Below, one piece after another: positions 50,864 to 59,397 of a stretch of DNA of 64,000 nucleotides (positions within the stretch are counted from its first letter, which is position 1; each line of letters starts with the position of its first letter). This stretch comes from Halorubrum xinjiangense (GTDB lineage: Archaea; Halobacteriota; Halobacteria; Halobacteriales; Haloferacaceae): NCBI RefSeq assembly GCF_900102375.1, contig NZ_FNBO01000013.1, positions 1 through 64,000 of the forward strand. The letters run 5' to 3'. The translations under genes and the position numbers were made by a program. The notes beneath the pieces were generated by a model. It made no database searches. It was not told where the DNA came from and saw nothing but the letters and a program-made list of their open reading frames with translations.

Positions 50864-52918
50864 GTGTCACAGCAGCTGGCCGAGGTCGAGACGCTGTTCC
50901 TCCACGAGGCGCGGAGCGACTACACCGTCGTCGCGAACCGCGACGGCAAGCGCGTGCTCCGCGGGCGGCTCGAACTCAAGGAGACGTCCGCGGGCCCACG
51001 CCCGGGGAAGTTCCGGGTGATCCGCGACGGCGAGGACCACCCCCGCCAGCCGGACGAGTTCGTCGACCTCGCCCGCGCGGCCGGCCGGATCCGGATCTCC
51101 GAGCAGACCTCCTCCGAGAACCGGAAACGGCTGAAGGAGATGCTGGACGGCTACCAGCTGGAGGCGACGGCGGTCCGGACCTGCCGGCGCTGCGCGAGCG
51201 ACGGGCGGTACGGGCCGATCACCTCGGAGGACGCGATCGAACACAACGGCGAGCTGATCTGCCGGGACTGCGCCCGCCGGGAGTTAGAGCGGGAGCTGTC
51301 GTACAAAGGCGAGTTCACGGGCGCGGCCGAGGAGCGCCTCGAAGAGCTGCTGTACGAGTCGGGCGACTTAGATCGGATCGTGAGCCTCCTCCAAGGGGGG
51401 CTCGATCCCGACCTCACGAAGTACGACGAGGTGTCGGCGAACGTCGACGATGTCTCGCCGGTCCGAACGGAGGACCTCGATCTCCACCCGGACCTCTCTT
51501 CGCACCTCCAAGGGCGGTTCGAGGAGCTGCTCCCCGTCCAGAGTCTCTCCGTGCGGAACGGCCTCCTCGACGGCGATGACCAACTCGTCGTGAGCGCCAC
51601 GGCGACCGGGAAGACGCTCGTCGGCGAGCTGACCGGGATCGACCGCGCGCTGAAAGGGGACGGGAAGCTGCTCTTCTTAGTCCCGCTCGTCGCGCTCGCC
51701 AACCAGAAGCACGAGGACTTCGAGGAGCGCTACGGCGACCTGCTCGACGTCTCCATCCGCGTCGGCTCCTCGCGGGTGAACGACGACGGCAACCGCTTCG
51801 ACCCGAACGCCGACGTGATCGTCGGCACCTACGAGGGGATCGACCACGCGCTCCGGACCGGGAAGGACCTCGGGGACGTGGGGACGGTCGTCATCGACGA
51901 GGTCCACACGCTGAAAGAGGGCGAGCGCGGCCACCGGCTCGACGGGCTCATCTCGCGGCTGAAGTACTACAGCGAGAACCGGATAGAGACGCATTCGGGC
52001 TACGACGGCACGCAGTTCGTCTACCTCTCGGCGACTGTCGGGAACCCCGAGTGGCTGGCGAAGAAGCTCCGCGCGACGCTCATCGAGTACGAGGAGCGAC
52101 CGGTCCCCATCGAGCGGCACGTCACCTTCGCGGACGGCCGCGAGAAGGCGCAGATCGCCGACAAGCTCGTGAAACGCGAGTTCGACACGAAATCGTCAAA
52201 GGGGTACCGCGGGCAGACGATCATCTTCACGAACTCGCGGCGGCGCTGTCACGAGATCAGCCGCAAGCTGCGGTACGACTCCGCGCCGTACCACGCCGGC
52301 CTCGACTACGGGCGCCGGAAGAAGGTCGAGCGAATGTTCGGGAACCAGGACCTCTCGGCGGTCGTCACCACCGCGGCGCTAGCGGCCGGCGTCGACTTCC
52401 CCGCCTCGCAGGTGATCTTCGACTCGCTGGCGATGGGGATCGAGTGGCTCTCAGTCCAGGAGTTCTCGCAGATGCTCGGGCGCGCGGGGCGCCCGGACTA
52501 CCACGACCGCGGCCGCGTCTACCTCCTCGTCGAGCCCGACGGCGTCTACCACGGATCGATGGACCGCACCGAGGACGAGGTGGCGTTCACACTCCTGAAA
52601 GGCGAGATGGAGGACGTGGCGACCCACTACGACGAGACCGCGGCCGCCGAGGAGACGCTCGCGAACGTCGTCGTGGCCGGCAAGAAGGCCAAGCGCCTCA
52701 ACGACCGCATGATCGGCGAGGTCCCCACCAAGCACGCCCTCGGGAAGCTGCTGGAGTGGAACTTCATCGACGGCTTCGAGCCCACGCCGCTCGGCCGCGG
52801 CGTCACCAGACACTTCCTCGCGCCCGATGAGGCGTTCTTCATCCTCGACGCGGTCCGGAAGGGGACCGACCCGTACGATATCGTCGCCGACCTCGAACGG
52901 CGCGACGACGAGGAGTGA
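50864..52918 (+). CDS. Ski2/Hel308-like DEAD/DEAH helicase with N-terminal zinc motif
   Basis: 684 residues, GTG start. The N-terminal 200 residues (DUF5814-like) carry a zinc motif CRRCASDG ... CRDCARRE. The helicase core has Walker A SATATGKT, motif II IDEVH, motif III LSATVGN, motif V TTAALAAGVDFPA and motif VI QMLGRAGRP. A winged helix and C-terminal helices follow. Substrate (RNA or DNA) is unknown. A conserved haloarchaeal protein. Confidence 0.9.
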   Translation: MSQQLAEVETLFLHEARSDYTVVANRDGKRVLRGRLELKETSAGPRPGKFRVIRDGEDHPRQPDEFVDLARAAGRIRISEQTSSENRKRLKEMLDGYQLEATAVRTCRRCASDGRYGPITSEDAIEHNGELICRDCARRELERELSYKGEFTGAAEERLEELLYESGDLDRIVSLLQGGLDPDLTKYDEVSANVDDVSPVRTEDLDLHPDLSSHLQGRFEELLPVQSLSVRNGLLDGDDQLVVSATATGKTLVGELTGIDRALKGDGKLLFLVPLVALANQKHEDFEERYGDLLDVSIRVGSSRVNDDGNRFDPNADVIVGTYEGIDHALRTGKDLGDVGTVVIDEVHTLKEGERGHRLDGLISRLKYYSENRIETHSGYDGTQFVYLSATVGNPEWLAKKLRATLIEYEERPVPIERHVTFADGREKAQIADKLVKREFDTKSSKGYRGQTIIFTNSRRRCHEISRKLRYDSAPYHAGLDYGRRKKVERMFGNQDLSAVVTTAALAAGVDFPASQVIFDSLAMGIEWLSVQEFSQMLGRAGRPDYHDRGRVYLLVEPDGVYHGSMDRTEDEVAFTLLKGEMEDVATHYDETAAAEETLANVVVAGKKAKRLNDRMIGEVPTKHALGKLLEWNFIDGFEPTPLGRGVTRHFLAPDEAFFILDAVRKGTDPYDIVADLERRDDEE

Positions 52919-52973
52919 CCGGCGCGAAGCGCAACGAAACCCTTTAGCGGCTCTTCGGGGTACGTAGGAGTGC

Positions 52974-53044
52974 GGGGCCGTGGGGTAGTGGTATCCTCGC
53001 TGCCTTGGGTGCAGTGGACCTGAGTTCGACTCTCAGCGGCCCCA
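52974..53044 (+). tRNA. tRNA-Pro (anticodon TGG)
   Basis: Acceptor arms GGGGCCG (52974-52980) and CGGCCCC (53037-53043) pair perfectly, followed by discriminator A. The anticodon stem GCTGC/GCAGT encloses CTTGGGT, giving anticodon TGG. The T arm is CTGAG-TTCGACT-CTCAG. CCA is not encoded. A TTTA box lies about 30 bases upstream. AT-rich foreign-looking DNA begins right after it. Confidence 0.93.
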
Positions 53045-53047
53045 TGT

Positions 53048-53251
53048 TCATTCTGCTTCGTTACAGACGGTTTCTCGCAGCTCCTCGTATAGCTCCGGAT
53101 GATGCTCTCGGAGAATGTCGATATCAGTAGCCAGCTCATCATCAATGCGATTCCGGATCCGCGAAATCGCCTGATACCGTTGTGAATTGGAATTTTCCGA
53201 CCGAAGATGGTTCCTCTCAGTTTCGGTGAGCAGGGCGCGGGTTCGGGCCAT
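53048..53251 (-). CDS. Small haloarchaeal protein of the tRNA-Pro islet
   Basis: 67 residues (MARTRALLTETERNHLRS ... YQAISRIRNRIDDELATDIDILREHHPELYEELRETVCNEAE), all helical and charged. From memory, very similar short proteins are frequent on haloarchaeal plasmids and integrated elements. The start at 53251 fits those; an ATG nine bases upstream is possible. Its end nearly touches the tRNA. Confidence 0.72.
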   Translation of the reverse strand: MARTRALLTETERNHLRSENSNSQRYQAISRIRNRIDDELATDIDILREHHPELYEELRETVCNEAE

Positions 53252-53353
53252 ACATTTCATAAAAATTGGAGGAGTATCTATCTACTGTAATTCCTTCGTA
53301 GTTTGTGAATATACAAATGTTATTAAGATTGGACATGGTAAAATACAGTATCC

Positions 53354-54502
53354 ATGGAATCGCACCGGCGGGGCGATTTAACCGAGCAAATTGTCATTAC
53401 CGAATTAAAGAGACGAGAGATTAGTGTCTCAACGCCTGTTGGAGACAATGAGCGATACGATGTCGTTGTCGAGCAACCCGGAGGAGATCTGTTGAGAGCG
53501 CAAATCAAAACTGGTCGATTAAAAGACGGAACGATCCGATTCAACGGACTGAGCCAGCACACGAACGCTTCGGGTCACACGTATAAGCGATACGGAGAGG
53601 ATATCGATTGTTTTGTCGTCTATTGCTATGATACAGATCAGACGTATCTAATCCCCGCTGCCGAGGTGGGTACCTCGATGTATCTGCGAGTCGATTCCCC
53701 TGACAAGGAGACGAGACAGGTCAACTGGGCCGAAGAGTATCGACTGGAAGAGCAATGGCCAGTAGATGACGCTAATTCAGATACAGTTGATTCGACAGTC
53801 ATCGAGACACTTCGGCAAGAGGGCGTGTCAGTATACTCTAATACAGAAGACGAAGAACAGAAAGTTGTCTTTGTAGAGGATGCAGCGGGAGACGTTGCGA
53901 AGGTCGGTATCGAAAGAGCTTGGCAAGTTGATAATCGAATTAGATGTACCTTGGATGAGGCAGCAGACTACTACTTGATTTACTGCGAATCGCTTGATGA
54001 GGTCTGTTCTATCCACGCAGCAGAGTTTGGTGACTCAGTTTCACTCCGGACAGAGGAGGGTTGTGAGAATCCGTCGAGAGCAAAACTGGCTGACGATTAT
54101 GCGTTCGAAAACAATTGGCCGCCAGTCGTGAATCCTTCTGGGACACCCACATCAGCCTCACTGGTGTCGAGAACAGTTGAGATGGTAGAATCAGATAAAT
54201 ACACGCCAACGGTACCAGCAGATTGTGACGATGGGCAGACGATTATCGCTAGCGGGGAAGACCGCGAGTTCCGTCTCCGCGTTGAGTCCGCCTGGCTCGA
54301 AGGCGGCTTATTGCGATTCAACGTTACGGAACCAGCTGACTTCTACGTAATTGAGCATCCCGAAGAAGCGGAGACGTATCTCATACCAGATGATGCGTTC
54401 GGGAAATCAATATCGTTGAGGGTAGAGCCACCGGAAAAGAACAGTCCCCGGATAAATTACGCAGACGACTTCTTATTCGAAGAGAGATGGCCACCACAGT
54501 AG
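53354..54502 (+). CDS. Protein with three tandem PD-(D/E)XK-like units
   Basis: 382 residues. Residues 5-125 look like a small PD-(D/E)XK nuclease: RGDLTEQIVITELKRREISVSTPVGDNERYDVVVEQPGGDLLRAQIKTGRLKDG has the E, D and QxK positions. The unit ends YLIPAAEVGTSMYLRVDSP ... NWAEEYRLEEQWP. Two more units follow (about 140-255 and 275-382), each with the same closing pattern (SIHAAEFGDSVSLRT ... YAFENNWPP; YLIPDDAFGKSISLRVEPP ... DFLFEERWPP), but the catalytic D and K positions are changed. The gene is much AT-richer than the genome and adjoins tRNA-Pro, so it is probably acquired. A defence or addiction role is guessed. Confidence 0.75.
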   Translation: MESHRRGDLTEQIVITELKRREISVSTPVGDNERYDVVVEQPGGDLLRAQIKTGRLKDGTIRFNGLSQHTNASGHTYKRYGEDIDCFVVYCYDTDQTYLIPAAEVGTSMYLRVDSPDKETRQVNWAEEYRLEEQWPVDDANSDTVDSTVIETLRQEGVSVYSNTEDEEQKVVFVEDAAGDVAKVGIERAWQVDNRIRCTLDEAADYYLIYCESLDEVCSIHAAEFGDSVSLRTEEGCENPSRAKLADDYAFENNWPPVVNPSGTPTSASLVSRTVEMVESDKYTPTVPADCDDGQTIIASGEDREFRLRVESAWLEGGLLRFNVTEPADFYVIEHPEEAETYLIPDDAFGKSISLRVEPPEKNSPRINYADDFLFEERWPPQ

Positions 54503-54545
54503 CTGAATAACCAAGATAGATAGCCGCCGGCAACTCTCACATACA

Positions 54546-54563
54546 GAGGGGGATCACCCCCTC
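54546..54563. terminator. Hairpin between convergent genes
   Basis: GAGGGGG-ATCA-CCCCCTC forms a perfect 7-base-pair stem in the 59 bases between the nuclease-like gene and the methyltransferase, overlapping the stop codon of the latter. Its place at the meeting point of two transcripts suggests a bidirectional terminator, though archaeal termination mainly uses T-tracts. Confidence 0.4.
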
Positions 54564-55758
54564 AAGCCAAGTCGGTAAGCGACTGCTGCTCGTACACGTC
54601 GGGGTCGGCGGGGGGCGCGTCGCGGATCTCTGGGAAGTACTCCCGGAGTTGGTTCGCCAGCTCCTCGCCGAGCCGGACCGGGACTGCGTTGCCGATCTGC
54701 TTCATCACGTCGGTCTTCGTCCCCTCGAACGCGAACTCGTCGGGGAACGTCTGGAGCCGGGCCATCTCGCGCGGGGTGAGGTAGCGGTCCTCGGTCGGGT
54801 GGATGAAGACGTTCGTGCTCACCGTCAGCGACGGCTCGTCGGGGTCGAGCCGGCGGAGGTAGGTGCCGTACCGCTTGACGATCTCCGGCTCGTGCGGACA
54901 GGTGTCGGTGTCCTCGCAGTCGCACTGGTACTTCTTCGTCTTCAGGCGGTCGGGGAGGTCGCGGTAGTAGCCGCCCGGGGGGACGTGGCGGATGCGTTCG
55001 AGCGTCTTCTCGCCGGTGTCCGCGTACGTCATGTTCGGGAGGTCGTCGGTCGCGTCCGCGAGCGCCTCGCCCGCAGTGCGCCAGTGCCCCTCCGGCGTCG
55101 TCGGCTCCGGGAAGCGGATCGGCACGTCGCGGTCGGTGCCCATAAAGAAGATCCGGCGGCGCTTCTGGGGGACGCCGTACTGCTCGGCCTCCAGCACGCG
55201 GTACTCGCATTTGTAGCCGTGGGCCGCGAACTCGTCGACGATGAGGTCTTTCACGTACCGGTCGTCACTGGTCTGGCGGTTGATCAGGTCGCGGACGTTC
55301 TCCATCAACACCAGCTGCGGTTCGAGGACGGAGACGACCCGGAGGAACTCCTCGAAGAGGGTGTTCCGGCGGTCCTTCTCCATCTCGTCGAGCTCGATCT
55401 GCTCGTTGTTGAGCCGGCTGAACCCCTGACAGGGCGGCCCGCCGATCACCACGTCGACGCCGTCGGGGTCGTAGCCGGCGCCCGCGACCGCCTCGCGGAG
55501 CGCCGGAGCGTCGAGCTCGCGGACGTCGCCCTCGAGGAACTCGGTATCGAAGTTGCGGCGGTACGTCTCGGCGGCCGGCTCCCACTGGTCGCTCCCGAGA
55601 GCGACGTCGAAGCCGGCCCGCTCGAAGCCTAAATCGAGGCCGCCGCAGCCGGAGAAGAAGCCGGCGACGACCGGCGCGTCGGCGTCGCCGCTCGCGGCGA
55701 CCGATTCGGAGCCGGCGTCGTCGTTCGCGGCGTCGCCATCAGCGTCCACCGACACCAC
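54562..55758 (-). CDS. DNA (cytosine-5) methyltransferase
   Basis: 398 residues. All key C5-methyltransferase motifs are in order: I FSGCGGLDLGFERAGF, IV GGPPCQGFS (catalytic Cys), VI MENVRDL, VIII QKRRRIFFMG, IX REMARLQTFPDEF and X QIGNAVPVRLG. The target-recognition region (about 250-320) includes a cysteine cluster YQCDCEDTDTCPHEPE. It starts at GTG; another GTG follows directly. Base composition is that of the host, unlike the neighbouring AT-rich gene, so it is probably an established, orphan enzyme. Target site unknown. Confidence 0.92.
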   Translation of the reverse strand: MVSVDADGDAANDDAGSESVAASGDADAPVVAGFFSGCGGLDLGFERAGFDVALGSDQWEPAAETYRRNFDTEFLEGDVRELDAPALREAVAGAGYDPDGVDVVIGGPPCQGFSRLNNEQIELDEMEKDRRNTLFEEFLRVVSVLEPQLVLMENVRDLINRQTSDDRYVKDLIVDEFAAHGYKCEYRVLEAEQYGVPQKRRRIFFMGTDRDVPIRFPEPTTPEGHWRTAGEALADATDDLPNMTYADTGEKTLERIRHVPPGGYYRDLPDRLKTKKYQCDCEDTDTCPHEPEIVKRYGTYLRRLDPDEPSLTVSTNVFIHPTEDRYLTPREMARLQTFPDEFAFEGTKTDVMKQIGNAVPVRLGEELANQLREYFPEIRDAPPADPDVYEQQSLTDLA

Positions 55759-55880
55759 CTCGCCCGGTCGCGGGCGCGCGTCCTCGGTTCATTCGTGAGT
55801 CGGTTCGCCGCGGGCGCATAAAAACGTCACACCTCGGGGCGCGAGGCCTCGATGCGGCGCTCGCCGCCGTCGCAGGGCAG

Positions 55881-56501
55881 TCAGGCCCGCCGCTCGCTGA
55901 TCTCCTCGGCGATGCGCTCGTCGGGGCGGCGGAGTTCGCCGGACTCGACCTCGTAGACGTAGCCGGAGACGGTCGTGTCGTCCGGAATGAACGCGGACTC
56001 GCGGAGGTACTCGACCTGCGCGGCGCAGGCCGCGTCGATGTCGTCGGTCATCTTCACCCAGTCAAGGAGGTCGGCGTCGCCGATGTTCAGCTCCGGCAGC
56101 GAGGGGTCGAGATCGGCCGCGTCGAGGTCGCCTGCCTGCGCTTCGAGGCCCTCGCGGACCGCCTCGTCCGGGGCGCTCATCATCCCGCAGTCGGTGTGGT
56201 TGATCACGACGATCTCGTCGGTGTCGAAGAAGTTCGTCGTGAGCGCGGCCGAGCGGATCACGTCGTCGGTCACCTTGCCGCCCGCGTTGCGGAACACCTG
56301 CGCGTCGCCGAGGTCGATGCCGAGCGCCTCCTCGATCGGGATGCGCTCGTCCATACAGGCGACGACGAGGAGGTTCTCGTCGGTCGGGATCCCCTTGCGG
56401 CGGCGGCGCGCCCAGTCGTCGCGCGCGTCAACCGCGGCGTCGAGCGTCTCGTGGTGGTCGTCGTGGTCGTGATCGTCGTGGTCGTGATCGTGCGATGGCA
56501 T
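55881..56501 (-). CDS. Beta-class carbonic anhydrase with His/Asp-rich N-terminus
   Basis: 206 residues. Zinc ligands Cys49, His102 and Cys105 and the Asp51-Arg53 dyad are in VACMDERI and INHTDCGMM, as in beta carbonic anhydrases. The enzyme interconverts CO2 and bicarbonate in the cytoplasm. The first 18 residues (MPSHDHDHDDHDHDDHHE) are an unusual His/Asp alternation that could hold or buffer metal ions. The start at 56501 is preferred; an upstream ATG adds 15 hydrophobic residues. Confidence 0.9.
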   Translation of the reverse strand: MPSHDHDHDDHDHDDHHETLDAAVDARDDWARRRRKGIPTDENLLVVACMDERIPIEEALGIDLGDAQVFRNAGGKVTDDVIRSAALTTNFFDTDEIVVINHTDCGMMSAPDEAVREGLEAQAGDLDAADLDPSLPELNIGDADLLDWVKMTDDIDAACAAQVEYLRESAFIPDDTTVSGYVYEVESGELRRPDERIAEEISERRA

Positions 56502-56712
56502 CAACGGATCCAGGGGCGGGAGAAACGGGGCCGTTGCGGAAACCACGATCCGCGCCGTCGACCCGGATCAGCGGCGATATCGTCCGGCGTCTGGGACGCG
56601 AACTGGACTGTGACCGAAGTGAGCGCGGCCGCGGGGGCAGGCGAGCGGACGCCGATCGGGGCGCCGCCTTTCGAAATCCTTTTGTCTCGAATCGGCGTTG
56701 GTCCGAGTGCGA

Positions 56713-56786
56713 GCCGCCTTAGCTCAGACTGGGAGAGCACTCGACTGAAGATCGAGCTGTCCCCCGTTCAAATCGGGGAGGCGGCA
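56713..56786 (+). tRNA. tRNA-Phe (anticodon GAA)
   Basis: Acceptor GCCGCCT (56713-56719) pairs with AGGCGGC (56779-56785), discriminator A. The anticodon stem CTCGA/TCGAG encloses CTGAAGA, anticodon GAA. T arm CCCCG-TTCAAAT-CGGGG. CCA is not encoded. Three partial copies of its 3' part follow within 400 bases. Confidence 0.95.
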
Positions 56787-57240
56787 TTTTCCTGCGAACT
56801 CGTGAGGGAGAAGCGACCGGACTGTGAGCAGTGAAACTGCTCCCGAGCCGATTTGAGCAGACGAGTCGCGAGCCCGAGCGGAGCGAGGGCGAGCGTCTCA
56901 GCGAGTTCAAATCGGAGAGGCGGCATTGTTTTGTGTGAACCAAGTTCGTTAGCCCCGACTGAAGATCGAGCTGTCCCCCCTCCCCGCGAGCGCAGCGAGC
57001 GGGGGCTCGGAAGGCGAGCGAAGCGAAGTCTTCCGGAGTTCAAATCGGGGAGGCGGCATTTTCTTGCGAACTGTGAGCAGTGAAACTGCTCCCGAGCCGA
57101 TTTGAGCAGACGAGTCGCGAGCCCGAGCGGAGCGAGGGCGAGCGTCTCGGCGAGTTCAAATCGGGGAGGCGGCATATTCTGAACCCGCGAGCGACAGCGA
57201 GCGAGCGGCGACCGCGCCCTGACGCGACGTCGCGACCCGA
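56787..57240 (+). repeat. Tandem partial copies of the tRNA-Phe 3' end
   Basis: The last 20 bases of tRNA-Phe (TTCAAATCGGGGAGGCGGCA) recur at 56906-56925 (one change), 57039-57058 and 57155-57174. The copy ending at 57058 also has the anticodon-arm part GACTGAAGATCGAGCTGTCC at 56957, with the variable/T-arm region replaced by hairpin-rich DNA. Two 105-base segments, 56821-56925 and 57070-57174, are identical but for two bases. This looks like successive attachment-site remnants of elements integrated in the tRNA gene. No protein is supported in this stretch. Confidence 0.85.
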
Positions 57241-58533
57241 CTATCGCCTCCCTCGGGGCGGCGACCGGTTGCCCCGGGGCGACGATCGGCTGCCGCGGGA
57301 CGGGAAGCGCGCTAGCGCTTCGATCGCCGCGTCTTCGGTACAGTAGAACGCCACGAAGCTGATCGCGAACTTCTCGTCGTTCGCGGTTTCGACCGTGAGG
57401 CTCCCGTCGATCCCCTCGAAAGACTGGACTTCCAGCTCGCGGCCGCTCTTGACCAACGCGTAGAGGTCGCAGTACGCCGTGTCGAAGGAGGCGGCCATCG
57501 GCTCGAACGGCTCACCCGGCTTGCTCACGAAGGAACCGGGGGTGTACGCGACGGTGTCGGCAGCGGCTCCCTCCGGGACGAAGTCGTACGCGAGGCACTC
57601 GCCAGTGTCGGGATCGGTCTCGACGCAAGCGAACTCGTACTTCGCGAGCTGGCCGGCGGCGGAGCAGTCGACGCACTCCTCACAGACCTCGCTGATGACC
57701 GCGTCAAGCTCCGAGCCGAGGTTCGACGCGTCCTGAACCGAGACGAAGTCGTCGGCACTGCTGGCGATCTCGTCTCGGAGATAGTCATCGAAGCCGGCGA
57801 CGTTCTCGCCGATACCGACCGCAATGACCCGGCGACCGGCGTCTTTGATCGCGGTCGCGATACTGGTGGTCTCGTCGATCTCACCCTGTTCACCGGCGGT
57901 CCCGTTCTCGCTGCCTGTCGATCCGCCGGTGTACGCGAACGTCCCGTACGGGAACGTCGTGTCGTCGTCGGGCGGCGCCGCGCCGTCGCCGACGACGCCG
58001 CTCTCGTAGTTCGGTCCGCCGTCCGTGATCAGGATGATGATCTCCGTTCCGCCGCGGCCCTCCTGTTCAAGAATCGCATTCGAGAAATCCAGTGCGCCGG
58101 GCATGTGCGTCGCGTTCTCCTGTTGCGGGACGCTCGCGGGGATGCCGGCTCGAATCGCCGAGACGTTGCTCGCGGTCGCGAAGTCGAGGAGGTTCCCCGG
58201 GCCGTACTCGAACGCGGACGGCGCGTCGCCGAACGTGACGAGACCCAACTGGACGTCTTCCGGTACGACGGCGAGGAAGCTGTCCACACCGCTCTGGATG
58301 TCTCCCCACGTGCCGGCGGACCGTATCGAGCCCGAGTAGTCGAGTGCGACGACGACGTCGACGTCGCCCCCGCACGTCTCGATCAACTGCTCGTCGGCCG
58401 CGGCGACGCGGGTGAAGAACGGCAGACCGGCTCCGGCGACTGCGAGCGCGCCGGCAGCACCGGTCGTGCGGAGGACGCTGCGCCGTGAGAGGGGAATAGT
58501 TCGGTTCGCTCTATCTGTGTTGGTTGTTGTCAT
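57241..58533 (-). CDS. Tat-exported VWA domain protein
   Basis: 430 residues. Tat signal PLSRRSVLRTTGAAGALAVAGAGLP, cleavage after VAAA. A VWA domain (about 55-290) has the metal site DYSGS, then VTFGDAPSAFEYG and ILITDGGPNYES; two acidic inserts are visible. A cysteine-bearing region (CEECVDCSAAG) and a beta-rich part follow. The final 22 residues are strongly basic (RFPSRGSRSS ... PPRGRR), unlike the acidic remainder, and abut the tRNA-Phe repeat array, so the original C-terminus may have been replaced. Not part of the TasA-like cluster and lacks the SipW-type motif. Confidence 0.82.
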   Translation of the reverse strand: MTTTNTDRANRTIPLSRRSVLRTTGAAGALAVAGAGLPFFTRVAAADEQLIETCGGDVDVVVALDYSGSIRSAGTWGDIQSGVDSFLAVVPEDVQLGLVTFGDAPSAFEYGPGNLLDFATASNVSAIRAGIPASVPQQENATHMPGALDFSNAILEQEGRGGTEIIILITDGGPNYESGVVGDGAAPPDDDTTFPYGTFAYTGGSTGSENGTAGEQGEIDETTSIATAIKDAGRRVIAVGIGENVAGFDDYLRDEIASSADDFVSVQDASNLGSELDAVISEVCEECVDCSAAGQLAKYEFACVETDPDTGECLAYDFVPEGAAADTVAYTPGSFVSKPGEPFEPMAASFDTAYCDLYALVKSGRELEVQSFEGIDGSLTVETANDEKFAISFVAFYCTEDAAIEALARFPSRGSRSSPRGNRSPPRGRR

Positions 58534-58778
58534 GATATGTGGATCTACTGTACAAGCCGGATGCGTTCGTAGCGCGGAGACCGGTCGACGACGCGTTTCG
58601 CGGTCTATCCAGGTCCCCCTCCGAGGCCGGAAGACCAGTAGTCACAGCCTTCTACGCGTGGTAAGGGGATAGGTATGGTCCGACGGTCGGATCCGAGCAC
58701 GGAGACGTCGGACACTCGTGGAACTGTCGTACCCGGCTCCGGTAGGGCGGAGATACCGCTCGGCGACGCGACCCGGTC

Positions 58779-59075
58779 TCAGTCGGTCGCCGGCCCGAGC
58801 GGCGCCGCGCACTCGCGACAGAAGGTGAACTCCCCGTCGTTCTCCGCGCCGCACTGCGGGCAGGTCGACGGGGCCGTCTCGTCGGCGTCCGGGTCCGGCG
58901 GCTCCCGGTCGTAGACGGGGTCCTCGGTGTACCGCTCGATCTCGCCCTCGCGACGCCTACGGCTGCGCTCGCGGCCCTCTCTGAAGATCGCGACGAGGGC
59001 CCGAACCCCGACTCCCAGCGCGACGAGCAGCAGCGCACCGGTCGCGACGAGGTAGATCGTGCCGACGTCGAGCAT
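58779..59075 (-). CDS. Membrane-anchored zinc-ribbon protein
   Basis: 98 residues. One TM helix (IYLVATGALLLVALGVGVRALVAIF) is followed by a basic then acidic stretch and a zinc ribbon CPQCGAENDGEFTFCRECAAPLG. Such proteins are common in haloarchaea (DUF7577-like) and of unknown role. The start at 59075 places the TM helix at the N-terminus. The 240 bases between it and the VWA gene upstream hold nothing I can identify. Confidence 0.78.
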   Translation of the reverse strand: MLDVGTIYLVATGALLLVALGVGVRALVAIFREGRERSRRRREGEIERYTEDPVYDREPPDPDADETAPSTCPQCGAENDGEFTFCRECAAPLGPATD

Positions 59076-59165
59076 GGAGCGACTACGGGCCGGAGAGGTA
59101 GATACTGTGGGGTGGCAACACGGCTCCCGGCGGACGGACCGCGGCTCCCGGCGGACGGACAACAG

Positions 59166-59336
59166 TCACTCGTCGCCGACGAAGACGGTCGCGAGCCGGT
59201 CGCCGCAGTCCGGGCAGTTCAGCGTCTGCCACGCGTCGGGGTCGAGGTCGCCGAACGGTTCCGAGCGGCGGGCGTCCGCGACGGCGACGCTCGCGCCGCA
59301 CGTCTCGCAGTCGTGGGTGTCCTCGGGGGCGGGCAT
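59166..59336 (-). CDS. 56-residue zinc-finger protein
   Basis: MPAPEDTHDCETCGASVAVADAR ... DAWQTLNCPDCGDRLATVFVGDE: two CxxC knuckles about 35 residues apart form a small zinc ribbon. The start at 59336 is preferred over an upstream ATG that overlaps the divergent HAD-kinase gene region. Function unknown. Confidence 0.72.
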   Translation of the reverse strand: MPAPEDTHDCETCGASVAVADARRSEPFGDLDPDAWQTLNCPDCGDRLATVFVGDE

Positions 59337-59397
59337 CGCCCGAGAGTACGGGCGCGTCGCCGAAACCGACTTCGCCGCGCGGCGCCACCCACTTGTC

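Noticed and set aside
54503-54561. Right-hand attachment site of the tRNA-Pro islet
   Set aside because: No copy of the tRNA-Pro 3' end could be found between the islet and the methyltransferase gene.
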